From: Boseongicola sp.
GTDB taxonomy: Bacteria > Pseudomonadota > Alphaproteobacteria > Rhodobacterales > Rhodobacteraceae
Reading direction: 5' to 3'
NCBI GenBank assembly: GCA_028824715.1
Contig: JAPPCV010000114.1
Coordinates: 86,127-150,126 of the forward strand
Length of the DNA stretch: 64,000 nucleotides
How positions within the stretch are numbered: the stretch's first letter is position 1; each line of letters begins with the position of its first letter. A program made the position numbers and the translations under genes. This document shows positions 53,344-62,847 of the stretch, one piece after another. Below the pieces are notes generated by a model. It was not told the DNA's origin and did not search any database. It saw nothing but the letters and a program-made list of their open reading frames with translations.

Positions 53344-54741
53344 ATGAATGCTCCCGATCCCATCGCAGAACTCGACGCCATCGTGGCGCGATCCCGGACT
53401 GCACAGGCCACCTACGAACGAAAGGGAAGCCAGGACCGTTACGACCGAGCCGCAAAAGCCGCTGCCTGGGCGATCATGGAGCCCGCGCGCAATCGCGAGC
53501 TGGCCGAGCTGGCAGTGGCCACCACCGGGCTTGGCAACGTGCCGGACAAGATTGTCAAGAACCATCGGAAGACACTGGGGCTGATGCGCGACATCACGGG
53601 TGTGCGAACCCATGGCGTGATTCGTGATGACGCCGAATCCGGCATCACCGAAATTGCCCGTCCGATGGGTGTCATCGGGGCTGTCGTGCCCTCGACCAAT
53701 CCGATCGCGACGCCTGCGAACAACATAATCAACGCCCTGAAGTGCGGCAACTCGATCATTGTGGCGCCTTCGCCCAAAGGCGCCACCTCGTGCGCGCGAT
53801 TGCTGGAGCTCATGCATGCCGAATTCGCCAAGATCGGCGAGGACCCCGACCTGGTGCTCATGGTCCCTGCACCCGGTTCGAAGGACAAGACCCAGCGGCT
53901 GATGAAGGCCTGCGACAAGATCATCTGCACAGGCAGCCAAGACAACGTCCGCCGCGCCCAGACCGCAGGCACGCCTGCCGTAGCTGTCGGCACGGGCAAC
54001 GTCACCGTGATCGTCGACGAGACCGCCAATCTTGAAGCCGCGGCCGAGAAGATCCGTGCGTCCAAGACATTTGACAATGCCACGTCCTGCTCGTCGGAGA
54101 ATTCAGTCGTGGTTGTGGATCGAGTCTACGAAGCCTTCGTGGCCGAAATGGCTTTGGCCGGCGGCGCACTGATCGAAGACGAGGCGGGCGTTGCCGCCAG
54201 GCTTTGGCCAGACGGGCGCCTGAATCGGTCGGTTGTCGCGCAGGACGCGGACAAGGTGATAGCCGCATTGGGCCTCGTAGTTCCCGAAGGCACAGAATAC
54301 ATCGCCGTGCAGGCCAGCGGCATTGGCCCGGGCCATCCGCTGTCGGGCGAAAAACTCAGTCGAGTTCTGGCGCTCTATCGTGCCAAGGACTTCGGTGACG
54401 CGGTGCAGATTGCGCGCAAGATCCAATTGCACCAAGGGGCCGGGCATTCGGTGGGTTTGCACTCGACCGATGACGGCCGTGCCATGACCCTCGCCACGGC
54501 CATTCCGACGTGCCGTGTCATTGTCAACCAGGCGCACTGTTTCGCCACTGGCGGCGCGTTCAGCAATGGCGTGCCATTTTCGCTGTCGATGGGCTGCGGG
54601 TCATGGGGCGGCAACTCGATCGATGACAACGTACACTGGCGACACTTCCTGCAATCGACCAAGATCGTCAGAGAAATTCACTCGCGTGAACCTTCGCTCG
54701 ACGACATCTTCGGCGAGTATTGGCGAGATGTGGGGAGATGA
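53344..54741 (+). CDS. sauS: CoA-acylating aldehyde dehydrogenase, probable sulfoacetaldehyde dehydrogenase (SauS-like)
   Basis: A 465-residue acylating aldehyde dehydrogenase (EutE/AdhE-N type). Motifs are MGVIGAVVPSTNPIATPANN, NALKCGNSIIVAPSPKG, DKIICTGSQDNVRRAQTAGT, the catalytic cysteine C249 in FDNATSCSSENSVVV, and the glycine-rich end FSLSMGCGSWGGNSIDDNVH. SauS reduces sulfoacetyl-CoA to sulfoacetaldehyde with NADPH. The SauS reading rests on its close similarity in style to that group and on the neighbouring CoA ligase, transporter and divergent regulator. Alternatives are acetaldehyde- or another acyl-CoA-forming dehydrogenase. ATG 53344 was chosen over the GTG at 53299, which lies within the hairpin. 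Confidence 0.75.
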   Translation: MNAPDPIAELDAIVARSRTAQATYERKGSQDRYDRAAKAAAWAIMEPARNRELAELAVATTGLGNVPDKIVKNHRKTLGLMRDITGVRTHGVIRDDAESGITEIARPMGVIGAVVPSTNPIATPANNIINALKCGNSIIVAPSPKGATSCARLLELMHAEFAKIGEDPDLVLMVPAPGSKDKTQRLMKACDKIICTGSQDNVRRAQTAGTPAVAVGTGNVTVIVDETANLEAAAEKIRASKTFDNATSCSSENSVVVVDRVYEAFVAEMALAGGALIEDEAGVAARLWPDGRLNRSVVAQDADKVIAALGLVVPEGTEYIAVQASGIGPGHPLSGEKLSRVLALYRAKDFGDAVQIARKIQLHQGAGHSVGLHSTDDGRAMTLATAIPTCRVIVNQAHCFATGGAFSNGVPFSLSMGCGSWGGNSIDDNVHWRHFLQSTKIVREIHSREPSLDDIFGEYWRDVGR

Positions 54742-56222
54742 AGCCGTCAATCGACCATCCGCCCAAGGGCACGGTTGGCGACTGGCTGGACGCGCGGGCA
54801 CGGCGTGGTGGCGCGGCAGTCGTGTTCCCCGAAACCGGACGCACGCTCCTCTGGGCCGAACTCCGCACCGCAGCTCGCCGATTTGCTGCGGCGCTGACCG
54901 CTCGCGGCGCAAACAAGGGCGATAGCGTCGTCATCGTCGCTCCGAACGGGCCAGAGGCAGTGACTGCGCTCTATGGCACTCTGGTCGGCGGATTTCGCGC
55001 AACCATGATCAACCTTGCTGCCGGTCGTGACGCGATTGCGTATGCGCTGGAACACTCAGAGGCACGGCTTGCCTTTGTGCATGCAGACGCGCGCGCAATG
55101 TTTGAAGACGCCAGTGGCACAGCGATCTGCCCCGTTCCACTGGACGCGGATGACGTCGCGCCGTTGTTCGATGTCGGGCCTCGTGACGACGCGCTGCTGA
55201 TGTACACGTCGGGCACAACGGGACGGCCAAAGGGGGTGGTGCACACCCACGCAAGTCTGCTGGCTGGCGGCTGGACAACCTCGATTGCCCACGGCCTGAC
55301 AGCGCGAGATCGCGGCTTCTGCACGCTGCCGATCTATCACATCAACGGGCTATGCGTGACGTTGATGGGCAGCCTCGTCTCCGGCGGTTCGCTGGCGATG
55401 GTGGCAAAGTTCTCGGCCTCTCGCTTTTGGGATCAGGCCGCGGAAGGCAAGGTCACGTGGTTTTCGGTCGTGCCGACGATCATCTCGCATCTCCTGCACG
55501 GTTCGGGAGAGCCTGACCCGGCCTGCCGGGCGCGCATCCGTTTCGGCCGCTCTGCCTCCTCGGCCTTGGCAGTGGAGACGCAGACAGCTTTTGAAGCGCG
55601 CTTCAACGTGCCCATCATCGAGACCATGGGGCTGACCGAGACCGCAGCGCAGATCTTGTCGAATCCCCTGCAGCCAGGGCTTCGAAAGGTCGGCTCACCC
55701 GGCATTGCCTATGGCTGCGAAGTGGCCGTCCATGGAACCGATGGCACCGAGGTGGCGCACCGCGGTGAAGGTGAAATCGTCGTGCGCGGCCCCAATGTCA
55801 TGCGCGAATATCTCAAGGACCCTGCAGCCACCAAAGCGACGTTTCGCGACGGTTGGCTTCGGACCGGTGACCTTGCGCGTATGGATGAGGATGGATACGT
55901 CTTCGTGACCGGACGCCTAAACGAGCTGATCATCAAGGGCGGCGAAAACATTGCACCGCGCGAGGTGGATGAGGCGCTCTATGCACATCCCGATGTTGTT
56001 GAGGCTGCCGCATTTGCCCGAATCTGCAGCCGCTACGGAGAAACCGTGGAAGCCGCTGTTCGAATTCGAACCGGGTCTCCGCTGGAGGCCGGCGACCTCG
56101 TCAATTTCTGCAGGGAACGGCTGGGGAACTTCAAGTCACCGGATGCGATTCATTTCCTTGACGAGCTTCCGAAGGGGCCGTCCGGAAAGATCCAAAGGCT
56201 GAGACTCGCGGAGCTGCTGTGA
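54738..56222 (+). CDS. sauT: AMP-forming acyl-CoA ligase, probable sulfoacetate--CoA ligase (SauT-like)
   Basis: A 494-residue ANL-superfamily ligase. Motifs are LLMYTSGTTGRPKGVVHTHA (A3 phosphate loop), GFCTLPIYHINGLC, ETMGLTETAAQILSNPLQPG (A5), GWLRTGDLARMDEDGYVFVTGR (A7/A8 hinge), LNELIIKGGENIAPREVDEA and LPKGPSGKIQRL with the catalytic lysine (A10). The family activates a carboxylic acid to the acyl-AMP and then the CoA thioester. The start overlaps the SauS-like stop by ATGA (54738-54741), so the two are co-translated. Together they would turn sulfoacetate or a similar acid into the aldehyde. Xsc, which would complete sulfoacetate use, is not in the window. Confidence 0.75.
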   Translation: MKPSIDHPPKGTVGDWLDARARRGGAAVVFPETGRTLLWAELRTAARRFAAALTARGANKGDSVVIVAPNGPEAVTALYGTLVGGFRATMINLAAGRDAIAYALEHSEARLAFVHADARAMFEDASGTAICPVPLDADDVAPLFDVGPRDDALLMYTSGTTGRPKGVVHTHASLLAGGWTTSIAHGLTARDRGFCTLPIYHINGLCVTLMGSLVSGGSLAMVAKFSASRFWDQAAEGKVTWFSVVPTIISHLLHGSGEPDPACRARIRFGRSASSALAVETQTAFEARFNVPIIETMGLTETAAQILSNPLQPGLRKVGSPGIAYGCEVAVHGTDGTEVAHRGEGEIVVRGPNVMREYLKDPAATKATFRDGWLRTGDLARMDEDGYVFVTGRLNELIIKGGENIAPREVDEALYAHPDVVEAAAFARICSRYGETVEAAVRIRTGSPLEAGDLVNFCRERLGNFKSPDAIHFLDELPKGPSGKIQRLRLAELL

Positions 56223-56430
56223 GCAAGGCCAACGATCCCGGCATTTGCGTGGCCTGAGAGAGGAGCGCCGAGTTTTCTTGCAGGCGGCGTCGGCGAAGAC
56301 AGCGTTCTCCGGTGTGGCGATGTCCTTCAAATGATGGCGTGATTTCAGTCTTCTGGAATCAGGCGATGCCGAAGCCGCGTTCTTCGTTGTGCACTTGGCG
56401 ACCTGTCCGGGACGCACTACGTTCTGGCAC

Positions 56431-58398
56431 ATGATCGTCGAGCTCGGACACTTTGCCCTGATTCTGGCACTTGTCGTTGCCTGCCTGCAGACGGTGATGC
56501 CCCTGGTCGGCGCCCAAAGGCGCTGGGGTGCGTGGATGGCTGTGGCTGAACCGGCAGCTCTGATGCAGGCAGCTCTCCTTGCGGTAGCGTTCGCCGCGCT
56601 GACCTATGCATTTGTTTCGTCGGACTTCTCTGTTCGATTGGTGACGGCGAACTCGCATACGCTGAAACCAATGATCTACAAGGTCTCCGGCGTATGGGGG
56701 AACCACGAGGGCTCCATGTTGCTTTGGTGCCTCATCCTCGCATTCTTCGGCGCCCTTGTCGCCATGTTTGGAGGCAATCTGCCTGACGTGCTTAGGGCGC
56801 GTGTGTTGGGGGTCCAGGCCTCCATCGGCGTTGCGTTCCTGGGTTTTCTGATCTTCACGTCGAACCCGTTCGCCCGCCTTGATGCACCTCCCATGAACGG
56901 GCGCGACCTGAATCCGTTGCTGCAGGACCCGGGTCTCGCCTTCCACCCGCCCTTTCTTTACCTGGGCTATGTCGGTCTGTCGATGTCGTTCTCATTTGCT
57001 GTTGCGGCCCTGGTCGAGGGTCGCGTCGACGCGGCATGGGCCAGGTGGGTCAGGCCGTGGACGCTTCTGGCATGGCTCATGTTGACCGTTGGCATCGCAC
57101 TTGGCTCCTGGTGGGCCTACTACGAGCTCGGCTGGGGCGGTTTCTGGTTCTGGGATCCGGTCGAGAACGCTTCGTTCATGCCTTGGCTGATCTCCGTGGC
57201 GCTCTTGCATTCCGCCGTTGTCGTCGAGAAACGCGAGGCGCTGAAGAGCTGGACGGTGCTCCTCGCGATTCTCGCCTTCGGGTTTTCGTTGATTGGCGCG
57301 TTCATTGTGCGTTCAGGCGTTCTTACAAGCGTGCACGCGTTCGCGAATGATCCCGAGCGCGGCGTCTATCTGCTGGCCATAACCGGCGTTTTCATGGGCG
57401 GCGCGTTGCTGCTCTATGCAGCGCGTGCCAGCGCAATCCAAAGCGTCGGCGTCTTCGGGACAGTCAGCCGGGAGAGTGCGCTGGTGCTGAACAACGTGCT
57501 GCTGGCGGTTGCGGCACTTGTGGTGTTCATTGGCACGGTCTGGCCTCTCGTGGCCGAACTGGCCAATTCGCGCAAGGTATCGGTAGGGCCGCCCTTCTTC
57601 GAAGCATCATTCACGCCATTCTTCATGACGCTCGCCGTGATCCTTCCCATTGGAGCCGTCATGCCCTGGAAGCGGGCGAGGCTTGGACGGACCGTCCGGG
57701 CCGTATGGCTTGCGGCGGTGGGAGCCTTCGGCATCGCGGCCTTCGTTTGGATGATCGGAACAGGGCGAACCATGTTGGGTCCGGTTGGGGCATTCCTTGG
57801 CAGCTGGGTCATTCTTGGTGCAGTTTCGGATCTTTGGGCGCGAACAGGGCAGGCGCATTCCGGAAGGCTGCATCGAGCCATCAGGTTGCCGCGTTCCGAT
57901 TGGGGCCGAGTCGTGGCGCATGCGGGTCTTGGAATCACGATCACTGGAATCTCGCTTCTGCTCGCCTGGGAGGTTGAGGACATACGCATAGCCAAGGAGG
58001 GTGAGACCTTTTCGGCCGGTCGCTACGAATTCACCCTGATCGGTGTTGAAGAGGTTCTGGGGCCAAATTACCACTCGACGATGGCGGAATTCCGCGTGGC
58101 CCGGAACGGGCGCGCCGTGGCGGTGCTCCGTCCGGAAAGGCGACTTTATCCCGTTGCCGGGATGCCAACCACGGAAGCGGCCATCGACAACGGTGTCTTC
58201 CGGGACGTGTACCTGGTGATCGGGGAACTGCAGGACGGTGGCGGCTGGGCTGTACGGACCTACATAAAGCCGTTCGCGAACTGGATATGGTCGGGGGCGG
58301 TGATCATGGGGCTTGGCGGCGCGCTGTCGTTGAGTGACCGACGATTCCGGGTGGCGGCCGGTGCGCGGCGGCGAGCGATGCAGGTGGTTGCGGAATGA
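56431..58398 (+). CDS. ccmF: Cytochrome c heme lyase subunit CcmF
   Basis: CcmF is the large membrane protein that attaches heme to apocytochrome c with CcmH. The 655 residues have about 15 membrane helices. The WWD-type loop reads LGSWWAYYELGWGGFWFWDPVENASFMPWL (split here for reference: W-G-G-F-W-F-W-D-P-V-E-N), and MIYKVSGVWGNHEGSMLLWC and AFHPPFLYLGYVGLS are further signatures with heme-ligand histidines. ATG 56431 (MIVELGHFALILAL) begins the first helix; the open frame upstream to 56389 is not needed. It overlaps ccmH by 4 nt. Its usual upstream partner ccmE is at 25884. Confidence 0.95.
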   Translation: MIVELGHFALILALVVACLQTVMPLVGAQRRWGAWMAVAEPAALMQAALLAVAFAALTYAFVSSDFSVRLVTANSHTLKPMIYKVSGVWGNHEGSMLLWCLILAFFGALVAMFGGNLPDVLRARVLGVQASIGVAFLGFLIFTSNPFARLDAPPMNGRDLNPLLQDPGLAFHPPFLYLGYVGLSMSFSFAVAALVEGRVDAAWARWVRPWTLLAWLMLTVGIALGSWWAYYELGWGGFWFWDPVENASFMPWLISVALLHSAVVVEKREALKSWTVLLAILAFGFSLIGAFIVRSGVLTSVHAFANDPERGVYLLAITGVFMGGALLLYAARASAIQSVGVFGTVSRESALVLNNVLLAVAALVVFIGTVWPLVAELANSRKVSVGPPFFEASFTPFFMTLAVILPIGAVMPWKRARLGRTVRAVWLAAVGAFGIAAFVWMIGTGRTMLGPVGAFLGSWVILGAVSDLWARTGQAHSGRLHRAIRLPRSDWGRVVAHAGLGITITGISLLLAWEVEDIRIAKEGETFSAGRYEFTLIGVEEVLGPNYHSTMAEFRVARNGRAVAVLRPERRLYPVAGMPTTEAAIDNGVFRDVYLVIGELQDGGGWAVRTYIKPFANWIWSGAVIMGLGGALSLSDRRFRVAAGARRRAMQVVAE

Positions 58399-58841
58399 TG
58401 TTTCGAGCGTTCCTCCTGATGCTGATTGCCGGGGCCGCCTGGGCCGTCGAGCCTGGCGAGATCCTGGAAGATCCGGCCCAGGAGTCTCGCGCACGAGACA
58501 TTTCGAAGGGGCTCCGCTGTTTGATCTGCCGGAACGAATCAATCGATGAATCCGATGCGGGCCTTGCCCGCGATCTGCGCCTTCTTGTCCGGGAGCGAAT
58601 TGTCGAAGGCGACAGCGACGAAGAGGTTGTCGCCTTCGTCGTCGATCGTTACGGCGAATATGTGCTCTTGAACCCGCGGCGGGAGGGCATCAATCTCCTG
58701 CTTTGGTCCGCAGCCCCGGTTCTTTTGCTGGCGGGGCTCGCCGCCGCCGGCGTTTTTTTGGTCCGTCGCCGGAGTGCCGCGAGTCCTGATGCGCTGACGC
58801 CGGCGGAAAGGGCGCGTGTTGCGGAGTTGATGGACGAGTAG
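58395..58841 (+). CDS. ccmH: Cytochrome c maturation protein CcmH (CycL)
   Basis: CcmH is the thiol-disulfide component that reduces apocytochrome c for heme attachment. The 148 residues have a signal anchor (FLLMLIAGAAWA). The redox motif is LRCLICRNESI with C42 and C45 (family consensus LRCxxCQNxSI; here R replaces Q). VDRYGEYVLLNP and a C-terminal membrane helix (LLWSAAPVLLLAGLAAAGVFLV, about 102-123) follow. It is coupled to ccmF by ATGA. Confidence 0.93.
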   Translation: MMFRAFLLMLIAGAAWAVEPGEILEDPAQESRARDISKGLRCLICRNESIDESDAGLARDLRLLVRERIVEGDSDEEVVAFVVDRYGEYVLLNPRREGINLLLWSAAPVLLLAGLAAAGVFLVRRRSAASPDALTPAERARVAELMDE

Positions 58842-58939
58842 GCGGCCCGGGATCGCGAGGCCGGCATCGTCAATTGACTCTTTCGCCGGAGTGCCCGTTC
58901 ACCTATGTCGATTGCATCCACCAAGGAGGCGCTCTTTCC

Positions 58940-59719
58940 ATGGAGTATCAGACCATTCGCTTGTCATACGCTGGCGATTGCGCGGAAATCACTCTCGACA
59001 GGCCCGACGTAAAGAACGCACTCAACGGCCAAATGCGGGCAGAGTTGCTGGACGCCTACAAGGAGGCGTCCGACGTGGCGCGCGTGATCGTGCTGTCCGG
59101 GGCAGGAGATGCCTTTTGCTCGGGGCAAGACCTGACGGACGCACAGCATTCTTTGTCAAACGCCAATCTTGAGCGGACGCTCAGGGACGAATACATGCCC
59201 CTCTTGCGCGCGATCTTCGACTGCAAGGTGCCGACGATGTCGGCGGTAAACGGCGCTGCCGCCGGCGCGGGAGCGAATCTTGCATTGGCATCCGACATCG
59301 TGATTGCGTCCGAGCGGGCGGTGTTCCTGCAAGCGTTTGCCAGGATCGGACTCATTCCCGATGCGGGTGGAACCTACTGGCTTCCACGACAGGTCGGGTT
59401 TGCCCGAGCCATGGGAACGGCGCTCTTCGCTGAGCCGGTGCCTGCGCGCGAGGCCGCTGAGTGGGGAATGATCTGGGAGGCGGTCCCGGACAACGAATTC
59501 GAGGGGCATTGGCGGAAACGGGCGACGCAGCTGGCGACGGGGCCGACCGAGGCTTACCGCCGGGCCAAGGAAGCGATCCGGAGTACGTACGACAATTCAC
59601 TTGAGGAGCAACTGATCCTTGAAGCCAGGTTGCAGGGGCGCTGTGGCAAGACCCGGGACTTCCGAGAAGGCGTGATGGCATTTCTCGACGGCCGGCCTGC
59701 GCAATACGAGGGGCGCTGA
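58940..59719 (+). CDS. Enoyl-CoA hydratase/isomerase, PaaG-like
   Basis: A 259-residue crotonase. EITLDRPDVKNALNGQMRAE is the N-terminal motif, VIVLSGAGDAFCSGQDLTDA the first oxyanion-hole element, VNGAAAGAGANLALASDIVI the second, and FARIGLIPDAGGTYWLPRQV carries the catalytic region. The GQDL segment and GLIPDAGGT match the PaaG group (ring 1,2-epoxyphenylacetyl-CoA isomerase), but other hydratase roles are possible. ATG 58940 has CAAGGAGG upstream; the frame to 58874 adds non-homologous residues. The gene is conserved next to ccmH in this bacterial group. It is convergent with gltA. Confidence 0.85.
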   Translation: MEYQTIRLSYAGDCAEITLDRPDVKNALNGQMRAELLDAYKEASDVARVIVLSGAGDAFCSGQDLTDAQHSLSNANLERTLRDEYMPLLRAIFDCKVPTMSAVNGAAAGAGANLALASDIVIASERAVFLQAFARIGLIPDAGGTYWLPRQVGFARAMGTALFAEPVPAREAAEWGMIWEAVPDNEFEGHWRKRATQLATGPTEAYRRAKEAIRSTYDNSLEEQLILEARLQGRCGKTRDFREGVMAFLDGRPAQYEGR

Positions 59720-59740
59720 TTCACGAATTTCCTTTGGGGC

Positions 59741-61036
59741 TCAGCGGCTTTCCACGTCCACGTAGTCGCGCATGCCAGGTCCGACATAGAGCTGTCTCGG
59801 GCGGCCGATCTTCATCTGCGGATCGGCGATCATTTCTTTCCACTGGCTGATCCAGCCTACCGTACGTGCCAACGCGAAGATCGGTGTGAACATCGAGGTC
59901 GGGAAACCCAGCGCGTCCAGGATGATGCCGGAATAGAAGTCGACATTTGGATAGAGTCTCCTTTCCTTGAAATACGGGTCTTCAAGGGCAAGTTTCTCGA
60001 GTTCCATAGCCACCTGAAGGGTCGGGTTGTCCTCGATTCCGAGGAGGCCCAGCACCTCGTCGGCGGACTGCTTCATGACTTTCGCGCGCGGGTCGAAGTT
60101 CTTGTAGACCCGGTGACCGAATCCCATCAGGCGGAACGGGTCGTCCTTGTCCTTGGCGCGATCAATGAATTCGGGGATGCGGTCAACCGATCCGATTTCG
60201 CGCAGCATTTCGAGGCACGCTTGGTTGGCGCCGCCGTGAGCCGGGCCCCAAAGGCAGGCAATGCCGGCGGCGATGCAGGCGAACGGATTGGCGCCGGATG
60301 AGGATGCAAGCCGCACGGTTGAAGTCGACGCGTTCTGCTCGTGATCTGCATGGAGCGTCAGGATCCGGTCCATGGCCCGGCTGAAGATCGGGTTCACTTG
60401 ATATTCTTCGGCTGGAACGCTGAAGCACATGCGAAGGAAGTTCGCGGCGTAATCGAGATCGTTCCGGGGATAAACGAAGGGTTGTCCGATGTGGTACTTG
60501 AAGGCCCAGGCCGCGATCGTGGGCATTTTTGCCACAAGCCGAATGGAGGCAACTTCGCGCTGCCATGGATCGGTGACATCCGTTGAGTCGTGATAGAAGG
60601 CCGACATTGCACCAACCACGCCGACCATGATCGCCATTGGGTGGGCGTCGCGACGAAATCCGCGAAAGAAGTTGACCATCTGCTCGTGCAGCATGGTGTG
60701 GGCCGTCACACGGCCTTCGAAATCTTCGAGCTGTTCCGCCGATGGAAGTTCGCCGTACAGGAGCAGGTAGCAGACTTCCAGGAAATGCGACTTTTCCGCA
60801 AGCTGGTCGATTGGATAGCCGCGGTGCAGCAAAACGCCTTCGTCGCCGTCGATGAACGTTATCGTGGAGTTGCATGATGCAGTCGAAGTGAATCCGGGAT
60901 CGTAGGTAAAGACATCGGCGTCACCGTACAGCCTGCGAATGTCAACCACGTCCGGGCCGCAGGTTGGCGAGAACATTGGAAGATCGAGTTCCTTGCCGTT
61001 GATGTGCAGCCTGGCTGATTTCGGAGATTCTTTCAT
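59741..61036 (-). CDS. gltA: Citrate synthase (type II)
   Basis: Citrate synthase condenses oxaloacetate and acetyl-CoA, the entry step of the TCA cycle. The 431 residues show [39 protein letters not shown], the active-site histidines in [18 protein letters not shown] and [16 protein letters not shown], and the end [16 protein letters not shown]. The start at 61036 has GGAGAAG upstream; a GTG at 61048 is a weaker alternative. It lies 62 bp downstream of gltX on the same strand. Length is that of the hexameric Gram-negative, NADH-sensitive type. Confidence 0.95.
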   Translation of the reverse strand: MKESPKSARLHINGKELDLPMFSPTCGPDVVDIRRLYGDADVFTYDPGFTSTASCNSTITFIDGDEGVLLHRGYPIDQLAEKSHFLEVCYLLLYGELPSAEQLEDFEGRVTAHTMLHEQMVNFFRGFRRDAHPMAIMVGVVGAMSAFYHDSTDVTDPWQREVASIRLVAKMPTIAAWAFKYHIGQPFVYPRNDLDYAANFLRMCFSVPAEEYQVNPIFSRAMDRILTLHADHEQNASTSTVRLASSSGANPFACIAAGIACLWGPAHGGANQACLEMLREIGSVDRIPEFIDRAKDKDDPFRLMGFGHRVYKNFDPRAKVMKQSADEVLGLLGIEDNPTLQVAMELEKLALEDPYFKERRLYPNVDFYSGIILDALGFPTSMFTPIFALARTVGWISQWKEMIADPQMKIGRPRQLYVGPGMRDYVDVESR

Positions 61037-61098
61037 GTACTTCTCCACCCCTTGTATCCTTGTTGTTCAGACGTCCCGCGTCTGTCAGGCGTCAACTG

Positions 61099-62505
61099 TC
61101 AGTTCGAGGCATCTGCCAGCCTGAGAATGGTTTCGCCACGTCCAAGCACCAGCATCATGTCGAAAATGCTGGGAGAGACCTTGCGTCCGGCCAATGCAAT
61201 CCGGATGATGCTGGCGAGCTTTCCGAGCTTGACGTGATTTGCCTCGGCGAACCCCCGCACGATGCTCTCCAACGTGCCGCGCTGCCAATTAGCATTTTGC
61301 AGGTGCGGCGTCAATTCTGACAACATGCGATTGCATGTCGCATCCTGCTCGCCGACGTTTCCGGGATCAGGGACGATTGGTCTGGATGTCAACACAAAGC
61401 GAGCCATTTCAAGAAGGTCGGGAAACGTCTTTGCCCTGTCCTTCAAGCAGTACAAGGCGCGTTCCAGGTCCGATTCCTGCGTGGCGGTCAGTGCGTCCCT
61501 GCCAGAGAACGCGAGGTAGTCCTGTACTCCTGCCAGAAGTTCCGCATCCGTGGACATTGTGGCAAGGTGCCTGCCCGAAATGTATCCGAGCTTCCTTGTG
61601 TCAAGGCGCGCAGGCGACCTATTGAGTCCGGTAAGGTCAAACCACGCCGTTGCCTCTTCCATAGTGAAGACTTCATCGTCTCCGTGGCTCCAGCCGAGGC
61701 GCAGGAGATAGTTCCGCATGCTTGCGGCGGGATACCCCATGGCAGCCCAATCCTGGATTCCGAGTGCTCCGTGGCGTTTGGACAACTTCTTGCCGTCTTC
61801 TCCATGGATCAGCGGCACATGAGCCCAGACGGGCGGTTCCCATTCCATGGCCCTGTAGACCAGCATCTGCCGGGCGGCATTGTTCAGGTGATCGTCGCCT
61901 CGGATGACGTGGGTGACGCCCATGTCGTGATCATCAACGACGACCGCCAGCATGTAGACCGGCGTTCCGTCGGACCGGAGCACGATCATGTCGTCGAGCT
62001 GGTCATTCCGGATCGTGACATCATCCTGAACCCTGTCCTGCACTGTCGTTGCACCATGGTTCGGGGCCTTTACGCGTATCGCGTATGGTTCGTCCGGATG
62101 ACTGCTTTCCGGCGCATCACGCCAGGGAGACCGGAACGCGGAGGAGTCGCCCTGCCTGCGAGCCTCGTCACGGAGCGCGGTGACCTCTTCCTGGCTCAGG
62201 AAGCACTTGTAGGCCGAACCCCTGGCAAGCATTTCGCGTGCTACTTCCGCATGGCGACCCGCACGTTCGAACTGGCTCACCGCATCTCCGTCCCAGTCGA
62301 TGCCGAGCCAGTTGAGTCCCGCGAAAATGGCTTCCGTCGCTTCGGGTGTCGATCGTGCGCGATCGGTGTCCTCGATGCGGAGCCGGAAGAATCCGCCTGA
62401 ATGGCGTGCGTAGAGCCAATTGAACAGAGCGGTGCGTGCGCCTCCGATATGCAGGTTCCCGGTGGGTGAAGGCGCGAAGCGAGTGACAACAGGAGAATCG
62501 GTCAT
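61099..62505 (-). CDS. gltX: Glutamyl-tRNA synthetase
   Basis: Charges tRNA-Glu with glutamate. The 468 residues have the HIGH motif in [18 protein letters not shown] (HIGG), the Glu-binding [14 protein letters not shown], and the KMSKS-type motif KKLSKRHGA. The C-terminal anticodon-binding part includes [20 protein letters not shown] and [18 protein letters not shown] 62505 was chosen because the synthetase starts right after it; the open frame upstream to 62550 is not homologous. Only one gltX is seen; in alphaproteobacteria a second copy is common elsewhere. Confidence 0.95.
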   Translation of the reverse strand: MTDSPVVTRFAPSPTGNLHIGGARTALFNWLYARHSGGFFRLRIEDTDRARSTPEATEAIFAGLNWLGIDWDGDAVSQFERAGRHAEVAREMLARGSAYKCFLSQEEVTALRDEARRQGDSSAFRSPWRDAPESSHPDEPYAIRVKAPNHGATTVQDRVQDDVTIRNDQLDDMIVLRSDGTPVYMLAVVVDDHDMGVTHVIRGDDHLNNAARQMLVYRAMEWEPPVWAHVPLIHGEDGKKLSKRHGALGIQDWAAMGYPAASMRNYLLRLGWSHGDDEVFTMEEATAWFDLTGLNRSPARLDTRKLGYISGRHLATMSTDAELLAGVQDYLAFSGRDALTATQESDLERALYCLKDRAKTFPDLLEMARFVLTSRPIVPDPGNVGEQDATCNRMLSELTPHLQNANWQRGTLESIVRGFAEANHVKLGKLASIIRIALAGRKVSPSIFDMMLVLGRGETILRLADASN

Positions 62506-62847
62506 CGGCTGGCAAACCTGGCAAGTTCGATGGGAGTGGCGGACCCGCATGGGGTGTAATCAAGGCGTTTCTGAGTGACAAGGGCAGGTTGGCCGGGCAT
62601 TGGATGAGGCCCATTTCGCTTCAAGGAACGGGAGGGACACGCGCAATTCCGGCAGGAACGCGAACTCACGATGTCTGGATGCTTCCACAGTGGCGGGCCA
62701 AGGCAAGACGCGCCTGACGTGTCGACCACATCCGACGGGAACGCAGGAACTCGAGGATTCCGTGATTCTCGAACCGTGTACCGGGCCGTCACGCACTTGG
62801 GCACGCCCAGGTGGCCACGCCCAGGCAACGTGGCCGCCCGGAAAGCC
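62506..62847. other. gltX-lexA spacer without a gene
   Basis: 342 bp between two minus-strand genes. In many Rhodobacterales comEC lies here; it is absent. No domain-like ORF was found on either strand. Confidence 0.5.

Larger units (their letters stand above)
26334..56430. other. About 30 kb of accessory DNA separating ccmE from ccmF
   Basis: ccmE (to 26333) and ccmF-ccmH (from 56431) are adjacent in most Rhodobacterales. The DNA between them here holds only accessory modules: a Lol-like export operon, a TetR-linked catabolic operon, a peptide-type importer with a phosphodiesterase, an ion channel, and a TTT/sulfoacetate-type cluster. No integrase, tRNA or clear terminal repeats were seen at either edge, so it may be a set of successive insertions rather than one island. 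The alternative, that ccm genes were moved, is less likely because both flanks keep their usual neighbours (argC on the left; crotonase, gltA and gltX on the right). Confidence 0.65.

Noticed and set aside
26340..56420. Possible short direct repeats at the ccmE and ccmF edges (GCACTTG followed by TGTC-GGGACG-like sequence near 26350-26374 and 56390-56411)
   Set aside because: Only partial matches of 7-10 bases with different spacing; too weak to call attachment sites.
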